Positions 54,095 to 62,214 of a DNA stretch of 64,000 nucleotides are shown piece by piece. The stretch spans positions 1 to 64,000 of the forward strand of contig NYSS01000152.1 in the NCBI GenBank assembly GCA_002683135.1, read 5' to 3'. The notes beneath the pieces were generated by a model that ran no database searches, was not told the origin of the DNA, and saw only the letters and a program-made list of their open reading frames with translations. Numbering within the stretch: the stretch's first letter is position 1; every line of letters begins with the position of its first letter. The position numbers and the translations under genes were made by a program. The DNA is from Planctomycetota bacterium (GTDB taxonomy: Bacteria > Planctomycetota > GCA-002687715).

Positions 54095-55007
54095 GCGGCT
54101 CTACTCCCGCCTGGCCGCGCCGCCGCGTTCGCGGTCCACATTCCCGGCGCTGGCGATCAGTCGCTATGGCACCCGTTACGCAACGCGAGGGGTGTTCCGC
54201 AAGCTCGTCCTCTTTGGTTCGTTCGCGCCGGCCGTCATCATGTCGTTCGGGCTCTACTTCGTCGCCCAGAACGAGGAGTCGGTCCTCCGCTTCGTCGCCC
54301 AGATGGGCATGGGGAATTACGCGAGCATCGCGGAGGTCCCGGCGGACAAGGCATATCAGTCCCTGAGCACCGTCCTCTGGATGTTGCTGGCGTGGCAGGG
54401 TTGGTTCGCCACGCTCCTCACGCCACTTGTCGGGGCGCCCCAGATAGCTGACGACATGCGGAGTCATGCGTTCGAGGTCTATCTGGCCCGTCCGATCAGC
54501 CGGTGGGATTATTTCCTCGGCAAACTCCTCGTCATCATGAGGCCGCTGTTGCTCATCATGGTTCTGCCCGTGGTCATCGTTCTGGGCATGGCCCACGGGT
54601 TCCTCGAGGGGACGTTCGCCAGCACCTGGACGCTCTATCCCCGAGCCTTCGCCGCCATCCTGGTCTGGGCGACGGTCAACAGCATTGTCATCCTCGGCAT
54701 CTCGTCCATGGGGAAGAGCGCGCGCTACGCCTCGGTGATCTGGTTCGTCGTCACCGTCGGGAGCTTCATCGTCGCCTCGATCTTGCTACAGGCGACGCAG
54801 AACTCGATGTTCGACCTCGTTTCCTACAACCACTGCCTCTTCTCAGTCGTCATCAACCTGATCGACCTGCGTCCGGTGGTAGACCTGGACTTGCCGATCA
54901 TGGACATTGATCGAGGTCCGCGATCGAGCCTGCTGGTGCTTGGTGGTCTCTGCCTGCTGTCGACGTGGCTCGTCATGCGGCGACTCAGGGCTGGGAGGCT
55001 GCCATGA
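54081..55007 (+). CDS. ABC-2 type permease (system 1)
   Basis: 308 residues with six TM helices: APAVIMSFGLYFVA, LLAWQGWFATLLTPLVGAP, and the YLARPISRWDYFLGKLLV coupling helix typical of NatB/ABC-2 permeases, ending with a TM helix and RRLRAGRLP. Start ATG 54081 overlaps the ATPase gene by 14 bases. It forms an exporter or bacitracin-like efflux system with that ATPase. The next gene overlaps as ATGA. Confidence 0.87.
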
Positions 55008-55972
55008 GCGAGGCCATCGCCGTGGAAGACCTGGAGGTTCCGACAGAGCCAGGCAGCCCGGTCATCCAGGCGCGTGAGCTAGCCCGCTGGTACGGCCAGG
55101 TGGTCGGACTCACAGACCTCACCGTGGATATCCCCACCGGGATCACCGGGCTGCTCGGTCCCAACGGAGCGGGCAAGAGCACCTTCATGCGGCTGCTGAC
55201 AGGGCAGCTCCATCCGTCGTCCGGAAGCGTCTGGCTGCTTGGACGAAATCCGGTATTCCAGCCCGAGGTGTTTCACGAGGTGGGGTTCTGCTCGGAGGAC
55301 GACGCGCTTTACGACGACATGTCCGCGCTGGACATGGTCACGTTCCTCGCGCGCTGTGCCGGGTTCGACGCCAAGGAGGCACGGGAACGGTCCGCGCAGG
55401 CTCTGGAACGCTGCGGCATGGCACACGCCATGGATCGTCGGTGCGGGGGGTTCTCCAAGGGCATGCGTCAGCGCACCCGCATTGCCGCTGCGCTGGTCCA
55501 CGACCCGAAGCTGCTGCTCCTGGACGAGCCGATGACAGGTCTCGATCCGGTCGGACGCAGGGATGTCGTAGATATCCTCGAGAAGTTCGCGGCCGGGGGA
55601 GGTTCGGTCCTCTTCTCAAGTCACATCCTGCACGAGGTCGAGGCGGTGGCGACCCACGTTGCGATCATGAACAAGGGCATGTTGCTGGCGGAAGGGACGC
55701 TCGGGCAGATCCAGGAGGAGCTCGAGGATTATGCGTTCACGCTCCAGGTGCGCTGCAGCGACACGCGGGCGCTGGCGAAGGCGCTCGTTGAACACGAGCA
55801 CGTCGTGAGCGTGGCCTTCGATGGGGATGACGGCGCCAGCATTGCGAGCTCATCGTCGCGGGCGCTCACCGAGGAGTTGCCGCGTCTCGCGTTGGCGCTC
55901 GGCATTGAGGTATTCGAGTTCTCCTGTCCCGGAGAGGACCTGGAGACCCTGTTCCAGAGGCTGATGCGATGA
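55004..55972 (+). CDS. ABC transporter ATPase (ABC-2 system 2)
   Basis: 322 residues. Walker A GPNGAGKST, signature GFSKGMRQRTRIAAAL, Walker B LLLLDEPMTGLDPVGRR and an extended C-terminal domain (about 225-322). It is a clear relative of the ATPase two genes upstream, suggesting duplication of an ATPase-permease pair. Start ATG 55004 overlaps the permease stop (ATGA). Confidence 0.88.
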   Translation: MSEAIAVEDLEVPTEPGSPVIQARELARWYGQVVGLTDLTVDIPTGITGLLGPNGAGKSTFMRLLTGQLHPSSGSVWLLGRNPVFQPEVFHEVGFCSEDDALYDDMSALDMVTFLARCAGFDAKEARERSAQALERCGMAHAMDRRCGGFSKGMRQRTRIAAALVHDPKLLLLDEPMTGLDPVGRRDVVDILEKFAAGGGSVLFSSHILHEVEAVATHVAIMNKGMLLAEGTLGQIQEELEDYAFTLQVRCSDTRALAKALVEHEHVVSVAFDGDDGASIASSSSRALTEELPRLALALGIEVFEFSCPGEDLETLFQRLMR

Positions 55973-56787
55973 GCCGCGGTCAACTCCCTCTCGCCAAGTC
56001 CCTCGTCCTGGTGGCGGCGTTCACCGCGCGGGAGGTCTCCTGGTCGCGCAAGACGGTGTTTCTGGGGCTCCTTCTCCTGATCCCGGCAGGGATCGCCGCG
56101 GTCGTACGCGGCGAAGCGCCGCCGGGGGCGGCCGAGACGTTCCTGGCGGAGGTCATGCCGAGCCTGGTCATCGGCGTTGTTCAGCTGATGTGCCTGTTTC
56201 ACGGCGCCGGGCTTGTGCGTGACGCCATGGAAGAGCGCACGCTGGCTTTCTTGCTCACGCGGCCCATCGGGCGCGCACGCATTGCTCAGGGGATGTACTT
56301 GGGGTTGCTGCTGTACGTGCTGCCCCTCGGTCTGATCGGCGCCGGGGCTGGCTTCGCTGCGTGCCGCGCGGGCCTCCCTGGAGGGATGTTCACCGACGAC
56401 ATCGATGGGCCGACCAGCGTGCAGGGTCTGGTGCGCCTGCTCCAGGTGACCGGGGGCGCTGTCGTTTTCTACTGCGCTCTCTACACCCTGTTTGGCCTCG
56501 TCTTCAAGGCATCGACCATCGTCGGGTTGCTGTTCTTGATGATCTTTGATGCCCTGCTGGGCAGCCTCCCGGGGCCGCCGCGGATGTTGTCACCCATGAG
56601 CTACTTCGAGGTCCTGCTGGCGCCACATTTCGAGTCCCGGGCGACGCTCATGCGGGAAATGGACGTGTATCCGATGGAGTCGGGGACGGCGGCCATGGTG
56701 CTCGTCGTTGCTCTGCTCGCCATCATGTTCGTGACCCGACGTCTCGCTCGGGGTAAGGACTTCGTGGCGTTCCAGAAGGCTCAGTAG
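55969..56787 (+). CDS. ABC-2 type permease (system 2)
   Basis: 272 residues, about six TM helices, with the MEERTLAFLLTRPIGRARI coupling region and the LFGLVFKASTIVGLLFLMIF helix. ATGA overlap with its ATPase. The two ATPase-permease pairs form one transcription unit of four genes; they could work as two transporters or as a heteromeric one. Confidence 0.86.
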   Translation: MSRGQLPLAKSLVLVAAFTAREVSWSRKTVFLGLLLLIPAGIAAVVRGEAPPGAAETFLAEVMPSLVIGVVQLMCLFHGAGLVRDAMEERTLAFLLTRPIGRARIAQGMYLGLLLYVLPLGLIGAGAGFAACRAGLPGGMFTDDIDGPTSVQGLVRLLQVTGGAVVFYCALYTLFGLVFKASTIVGLLFLMIFDALLGSLPGPPRMLSPMSYFEVLLAPHFESRATLMREMDVYPMESGTAAMVLVVALLAIMFVTRRLARGKDFVAFQKAQ

Positions 56788-56843
56788 GCCTCTGGGCCCG
56801 ACGCGCGGATTCCGTCGACGAGGACCGTTTGGCAGGTGGCGAC

Positions 56844-57938
56844 CTATTGGATCGGCAGCAGGATGTTGTCGGAGATGGCCAGGCCGCCCGGGGGTTGGGG
56901 CAGATAGCCGATCCAGGCCCCGTATGCGGCGAGACCCATCCCGCTGAATCCGGCGGGGACGTTGATGAGAACGGTCGCGGTTTCGTTCGCGCCGATGGTC
57001 CCTGTGAAGTTTACGAAGGACCCGCCAAAGGCCGGGTTGAGGCTGGCGTTCACCAACGAGTCGAAGGCGAGGGGGATGTTCCCCCATGGGGTCGGGATTG
57101 GCGGGCTGTCGCTCCAAGACAGGGCGAATTGATAGGGGACGCCTTGCAGCCCCGGCCCGGTCAGCTGCAGGACCGTCGTGCCGGGTGACGTCGCCGGGAC
57201 GCCGAGGGTCGGCAGGACCTGGAACGGGTTGGGCGGCGCGGCGTCGCGGCTGCAACAGCGGATGGCCCAGATGCCGGCGTAGTACAGGGGGCAGAGGGGT
57301 AAGAACGTGACCGTAGCCAGGGATGCATCACGCCACCCCTGGCCCGTGATGTCGATCAGGCTGGTCATGGGCGGCGTCGTGACGGGGTTGCAGAACAGGC
57401 CAAGAGAGACGGTGTTGTCGGTGAAGAACGTCGACGAATACCCCGACGCGCAGTTTCCGTTGGGGTTGAAGTTCATGCGGAACGCGATGGCGAAGCGACG
57501 GTTAACGGGGTCGTTCCCCACGACGATATTGAACTGGGTCGTATCGAATGTGTTGAGCGCAGAGCTCGTGACCTGAAGGTCGTTCTGTGTCTGTGCGTTG
57601 AGGTCGAAGACCTGTGTCCCCATGTTCGCAGTGGCGCCGCTGAAGCTGACTCCGTCATAGATCTCTACATTCACCAGCGCCAGGGCTCCCTGGCCGCCGC
57701 CGGCGGAAGCGAACGGGCAAACCACCTGGGTGATCTGTTGCGGCGGCATACTCTGAGGCACCTCGAAGACGACCGCGGCGGCCTCGCCCTCGCAGAGCCC
57801 GGGGATGATGCTGAAGGTCTGTAGCCCCGTTGGATTCACCGGCAGCGTGTCGCGCTGCCAGAAAACGTCACCGGGATCGGGGCACGGTTGGGCGACGGCG
57901 ACGACAGCGAGCAGGACGAAGACGGGGGCGGCGCGCAT
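56844..57938 (-). CDS. secreted protein of unknown function with planctomycete-type C-terminal module
   Basis: 364 residues from ATG 57938, with GGAGTG upstream; the frame extends 18 codons further but the ATG gives a clean signal peptide (RAAPVFVLLAVVAVAQP). The mature protein is rich in beta-strands, Asn, Thr and Gly, with cysteines at PCPDPGD and PCPLYYAG-like positions. A roughly 110-residue C-terminal module begins PFQVLPTLGVPATSPGTTVL and ends SDNILLPIQ. The same sort of ending occurs on the lamin-tail protein in this window. Likely exported or cell-surface; function unknown. Confidence 0.75.
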   Translation of the reverse strand: MRAAPVFVLLAVVAVAQPCPDPGDVFWQRDTLPVNPTGLQTFSIIPGLCEGEAAAVVFEVPQSMPPQQITQVVCPFASAGGGQGALALVNVEIYDGVSFSGATANMGTQVFDLNAQTQNDLQVTSSALNTFDTTQFNIVVGNDPVNRRFAIAFRMNFNPNGNCASGYSSTFFTDNTVSLGLFCNPVTTPPMTSLIDITGQGWRDASLATVTFLPLCPLYYAGIWAIRCCSRDAAPPNPFQVLPTLGVPATSPGTTVLQLTGPGLQGVPYQFALSWSDSPPIPTPWGNIPLAFDSLVNASLNPAFGGSFVNFTGTIGANETATVLINVPAGFSGMGLAAYGAWIGYLPQPPGGLAISDNILLPIQ

Positions 57939-58030
57939 GGGGACACTCCGTGGACGACGAATGCGCAGCGGGTGCGCAAGAGACCCGCACATTGTGACTT
58001 ACGGGGACCCTGTCCGCCAAACGCTTTGGG

Positions 58031-60238
58031 TTATTTCGCGTCCCAGCGCGGGTCGTCGGTGGCCACGGGGTCCAGGCGGTTCCCTCGCAGCCGGCGCTCG
58101 AGCTCGCCGGCCCGACGGGCCATTCGGTCGTCCCGGATGGCTTGGTGAAGGGCGCGTGGGCTGCCGACGATCACGAGTACGCGGCGGGCTCGGGTGACCG
58201 CGGTGTAGAGGACGTTGCGTTTGAGCATCAGGAAGTGCTCCCCGAACAGGGGGAGAATCACCGCCGGGAATTCGCCGCCCTGCGATTTGTGGACGGTCAC
58301 GGCGAAGGCCGGTTGCAGGTGGTCGAGCTGGCTTTTCTCGAAGGACACCCGACGACCATCGAATTTGGCGTCGAGTCTGGGGCCGTTGGCGTCGACGCTG
58401 ATGACCCGCCCTAGGTCTCCGTTCATGACCTCGAGGTCGTAGTCGTTTCGTGTCTGCATGATGCGATCGCCGACGTGGAGCTTGCGGCCGCGGTGTTCGA
58501 TCCCAGCGGCGCCGGCGCTGAGCGTTTCCTGCAGCATGCGATTGAGGGCCTCCGTTCCCGTGACGCCTCGGTGCATCGGGCTGAGGACCTGTATGCCCTC
58601 TCGTGGATCGATGCCGAAGCGCTGCGGGATGCGCTCGCAGAAGAGGTGCCGGATCATGTCGGCCCCGTCGGCCGCGTCTTCGCGGGTGACGAAGTAGCAG
58701 TCGCCAGGCTCGCCCCGATCAGGGAAACGCGGAGCCTCGCCGCGGTTGATGCGGTGTGCGTTGACCACGATGTCGCTGCCCGTCGCCTGGCGGAACACGC
58801 GGGTCAGGTGCGCCACTGGGAACTCCGCCGAGGTGATCAGGTCCTTGAGCACGCTGCCTGGGCCGACGGATGGAAGCTGATCCGGGTCGCCGACCAGGAT
58901 CAGGACCGTCGCCGCCGGGAGCCGCCGCAGGACTCGTACCAGCAGGGGCAGGTCGAGCATGGACGTCTCGTCGACGACGAGGACATCCTCGCCCAGGACC
59001 TTGCCGCCGGTAGCCTCGCCCGGGACCAGGCCGAACAACTTGTGCAGCGTCTGGGCGGGCGCGTTGGTCGCGTCGGACAGCCGCCTCGCCGCACGACCCG
59101 TGGGCGAGGCGAGGGCGACCCTCAATCCGGCGGCCTGGTAAGCGTCAACCACGGTCCGAAGCACGGTCGTCTTGCCCACTCCCGGGCCTCCGGTCAGCAA
59201 CGCGACCTTCGAGGAGAGGAGCAGCGCCACGGCGCGCTCCTGCTCTTCCGTGAGGCGGGTCTCTCCGTCACCTGGGTTGAATGAAAGGCGCCCTTCTGGG
59301 CCGGGGGTGGGGGCATCCCTCAGCGTCCGCAACAACCTCGCGGCCTCGACCTCGGCCTGGTGCATCACCGGCAGGTAGATTCGCGGGGTACCGTCGTCGT
59401 CCGGGTCTCCTGTTGGCGCGTTGGCGATGACGGCCTCAGAGGCGACGGCCTCCATGAGTGCGGCGCGGACGTTGTCCGGCTGGGATCCGAGAAGTTCTAC
59501 CGCTCGCTCGAGCAATGCGGGGGCTGGTAAGCAGACATGACCCTGGTCGATCGCCTGATGCAGTCCGTGGCGCAGGCCGGCGGCGAGTCGTAGCGGATCT
59601 TCCGCCTCGATGCCGACGGAACTGGCGATGCGATCGGCTGTTGCGAATCCGACTCCCTGGACCTCGTCGGTGAGTGAGTAGGGGTCGGTCCGGATACGTC
59701 CCAGGGTGTCGGCTCCCAGCCGCCGCCAGATCTCGCCGGAGACCGCCGGCCCCAGGCCGAGGCCTTGAAGGAACACCAGCGCTTCACGCTGTTGCTTGCC
59801 CTCGGCGAACGCGCGAGAGAGCTCCTTGAGCCGGCGACTCCCGACCCCGGGCACCTCGAGGACCCGGCCCGGGTCGTCCTCCAGGACGCGGAGGGTGTCG
59901 TCACCGAAGTGGTTTACGAGGCGTTCGGCGAGCTTGGGTCCTATGCCCTTGATGCGCCCGGATCGGAGGTAACGGCGAATTCCAGCCTCGGTCGCCGGTA
60001 GGCGGGGATGAGCGCTCGTGACGAGCAGCCGGTGGCCGTACTTGGCGTGATCCTCGAAGCGTCCGGATATGCAGATCGGGTCCCCTTCTTCGAGGTGGAG
60101 GGGGAATTTGCCGGCGGCGACGAAACGTCCGCCTCCGTCCTCACGTGCGACCCGGACGACGGACCACGCCCCGTCGTCGGACCGGAAGACGACCCTGTCG
60201 ACCACGACATCGAGGTCTTGTGCGGCCTCTGGCTCCAT
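58031..60238 (-). CDS. recD2: RecD2-like ATP-dependent DNA helicase
   Basis: 735 residues of the RecD/TraA family. The N-terminal region has the OB-like start and HhH motifs (KGIGPKLAERLVNHFG and VPGVGSRRL); Walker A is GGPGVGKTT (350-358), motif II VVDETSM (421-427), and the C-terminal VTVHKSQGGEFPAVI plus TAVTRARR of SF1B helicases. It unwinds DNA 5' to 3'. No RecB or RecC gene is near, as usual for RecD2. Divergent from the GT4 gene with a 44-base gap. Confidence 0.93.
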   Translation of the reverse strand: MEPEAAQDLDVVVDRVVFRSDDGAWSVVRVAREDGGGRFVAAGKFPLHLEEGDPICISGRFEDHAKYGHRLLVTSAHPRLPATEAGIRRYLRSGRIKGIGPKLAERLVNHFGDDTLRVLEDDPGRVLEVPGVGSRRLKELSRAFAEGKQQREALVFLQGLGLGPAVSGEIWRRLGADTLGRIRTDPYSLTDEVQGVGFATADRIASSVGIEAEDPLRLAAGLRHGLHQAIDQGHVCLPAPALLERAVELLGSQPDNVRAALMEAVASEAVIANAPTGDPDDDGTPRIYLPVMHQAEVEAARLLRTLRDAPTPGPEGRLSFNPGDGETRLTEEQERAVALLLSSKVALLTGGPGVGKTTVLRTVVDAYQAAGLRVALASPTGRAARRLSDATNAPAQTLHKLFGLVPGEATGGKVLGEDVLVVDETSMLDLPLLVRVLRRLPAATVLILVGDPDQLPSVGPGSVLKDLITSAEFPVAHLTRVFRQATGSDIVVNAHRINRGEAPRFPDRGEPGDCYFVTREDAADGADMIRHLFCERIPQRFGIDPREGIQVLSPMHRGVTGTEALNRMLQETLSAGAAGIEHRGRKLHVGDRIMQTRNDYDLEVMNGDLGRVISVDANGPRLDAKFDGRRVSFEKSQLDHLQPAFAVTVHKSQGGEFPAVILPLFGEHFLMLKRNVLYTAVTRARRVLVIVGSPRALHQAIRDDRMARRAGELERRLRGNRLDPVATDDPRWDAK

Positions 60239-60282
60239 GGCGAGGATCGTAGCGGACCGGCGGGACAGCGAAGGCGGGTACC

Positions 60283-61431
60283 ATGCCCAGCATGATCCCG
60301 GTGCGTGTTCTGCGCTGCATCACGCGGCTCAACGTGGGTGGTCCGACCCGTCACGTTTCCTTGCTTATGGAGGGGCTGGACACGGAACGCTATGAGCAGC
60401 TGCTCGTTCATGGCACGGCCGGGATCGACGAGGGCGCGGGGAAGCTCTCAGTGCCGGGATCGTCCGTCCATGTCCCGGATCTCGTCCGCAGGATCGCACC
60501 GCTGCGGGATCGGCGCGCCCGGCGCGTGCTGGCCTCCCTGATCGCCGAGCAAAGCCCCCACATTGTCCACACGCACCAGGGGAAGGCGGGCGCGCTGGCC
60601 CGGATAGAGGCGGCGCGGGCGGGCACCAGGGCCATCGTTCACACCTACCATGGGCACACCTTCGAGGGGTACTTTGGAGCGTTGGTTGGTGCGGCGGTGC
60701 GGTGGGTTGAGCGCCGCGCCGCGCGGGCGTCGCATGCGCTGATCTGCCAATCGCCCTCTCAGGAGAGGGACGTGTTGCGCGTCCTCGGGACGGCCGCGGA
60801 GGGGCGTACGCGGATCATCCCCCCCGCGATCGACGTGGACGCGTTCTCGGGTGCCAGGTCTCGTCGGGCGGCTGCTCGTCGAGGCCTGGGGGTGGGCGCG
60901 GATACGCGGGTGATCCTGCTTCCTGCCCGACTCGTCTCCATCAAGCGGCCCATGCATGCGGTTGATGTCGTCGCGTCACTGGTCTCGCATATGGACGCCG
61001 TATTGGTGCTCGCGGGAGACGGCCCTCTGCGCCCCGAGGTGGCCGCGCGGGCCCGCGATCTCGGGTTAGCCGACCGGGTCCGCTTTCTGGGCTGGCGTGT
61101 GGATTTGCCTGATCTTTACGCCGCGGCGGATCTGGTGTTGCTGACCAGCGCGATGGAGGGGACGCCGCTGTGCTTGCTCGAAGCCATGGCGTCCGGGACG
61201 AGCGTCGCGGCGCCGGCCGTGGGTGGGGTAGGGGATCTGCTCGGGGACGATGGCGTGCTGCTCGATCCGCAGGCGACACCGCTCGAGTGGGCGGGAGCGC
61301 TTCGACCCGTCATCGAAGATCCAGACCCGGCACGAGCTGCGCGTGCCGCCGCGCGGGTCCGTGAATCGCACGCCCCAAGGCGCTTACTTGAGGAGATCGA
61401 GGCGCTGTACGGAGAGCTGTCGAGAGCGTGA
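60283..61431 (+). CDS. GT4-family glycosyltransferase
   Basis: 382 residues (373 if translation begins at ATG 60292). GT-B fold: MIPVRVLRCITRLNVGGPTR with the glycine loop, HTHQGKAGALARIEA, the second-domain LVSIKRPMHAV and LLTSAMEGTPLCLLEAMASG, with the EX7E-type pair (Glu in AMEGTPLCLLEA). It adds a sugar to a lipid or glycan acceptor. TACCAT (60279-60284) could be a -10 element placed so that the second ATG would be nearly leaderless. Its stop directly abuts the convergent PilZ stop. Confidence 0.9.
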   Translation: MPSMIPVRVLRCITRLNVGGPTRHVSLLMEGLDTERYEQLLVHGTAGIDEGAGKLSVPGSSVHVPDLVRRIAPLRDRRARRVLASLIAEQSPHIVHTHQGKAGALARIEAARAGTRAIVHTYHGHTFEGYFGALVGAAVRWVERRAARASHALICQSPSQERDVLRVLGTAAEGRTRIIPPAIDVDAFSGARSRRAAARRGLGVGADTRVILLPARLVSIKRPMHAVDVVASLVSHMDAVLVLAGDGPLRPEVAARARDLGLADRVRFLGWRVDLPDLYAAADLVLLTSAMEGTPLCLLEAMASGTSVAAPAVGGVGDLLGDDGVLLDPQATPLEWAGALRPVIEDPDPARAARAAARVRESHAPRRLLEEIEALYGELSRA

Positions 61432-61854
61432 TCAGTCCGCGGGCGCGGAACTCTCGCGTAGCGAGTCGGAGAGGAAGTTGCGGATCTGTTCCTGCGCCCC
61501 CGCGTCCTCCCAGCCGACCCACCAAAACTCGATCCCCACGTCGGTGCCTCCGTCGACGGGTTGCGTCCACACAGCCTTGCCGAGGGCGATGACGGATGTC
61601 GGCATTTGGGGGAGCCGGATTGTCAGCGCGAGGAGCTGCCCGGTGCCCGGGTTTTCGTCCATGCGCACGCAGACGCCGCCGCCGGAGATGTTCTGTAGCA
61701 GCCCCTCAGAACTCTGCCGCATCTTGTGGAAGCGTTGGTCGTCTCCGACCGAGCTGAAACCCACAATGCAGCGCGAGGAGACCCGCGGAAATTCCCTTTG
61801 CTCCTTGCCCATGGTTGTCCCCGAACTCTCAGACTGCTTGTTCAGATTTTCCAA
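61432..61854 (-). CDS. PilZ-domain protein
   Basis: 140 residues from a TTG at 61854 with GAGGAG upstream. The cyclic-di-GMP binding elements are visible: the Arg-rich EQREFPRVSSR (18-28) and NISGGG (55-60), matching the RxxxR and [D/N]xSxxG motifs. The beta-barrel continues with VIALGKAVWTQ and TDVGIEFW. It probably links cyclic-di-GMP to a surface or motility process; partner unknown. Its stop codon touches the GT4 stop codon with no base between. Confidence 0.87.
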   Translation of the reverse strand: MENLNKQSESSGTTMGKEQREFPRVSSRCIVGFSSVGDDQRFHKMRQSSEGLLQNISGGGVCVRMDENPGTGQLLALTIRLPQMPTSVIALGKAVWTQPVDGGTDVGIEFWWVGWEDAGAQEQIRNFLSDSLRESSAPAD

Positions 61855-62214
61855 TGTGGCTCCTCGCGGGATCGTGAACCGAGCACGATTCTTGCCCTAT
61901 CGGCATGAAGAGGTGCGCCACTTGATATTTTTAGCGTCGCGGCATGTGTCGGAAGCGCCGCTTCCGATCGCATAACCCTCCAGGTCGTGTCGCACGGCGG
62001 CCATGGCCCATTCGCTGCTCCCCAACCGGTCCGCTCCTCCGGAGTCCCTCGGGACTGGCGAGACGGGCCAGCGGAGAGGGCCCGAACGCCGCCGTCGGGG
62101 TGTGGTCCTTAGCTGCCTGATCCTGCCGTCGGCGAAAACGACCGCCCATGTGCAGGGATCATACGGGATGCTGGCTGGCTTGACCGGAGGGGCGCTCAGG
62201 CGTGGAATGCGCCC
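61855..62214. other. gap between PilZ and NhaC genes
   Basis: About 360 bases without a gene. It holds an 8-bp-stem hairpin (TCGGAAGC, GCC, GCTTCCGA at 61949-61967) and a T-rich spot at 61926-61931. Both are of unknown role. Confidence 0.5.
62180..62208 (+). promoter_or_regulatory. candidate promoter of nhaC, possibly leaderless
   Basis: TTGACC (62180-62185), 17 bases, TGGAAT (62203-62208). With initiation about seven bases later, the message would begin at or next to ATG 62215. Confidence 0.35.
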
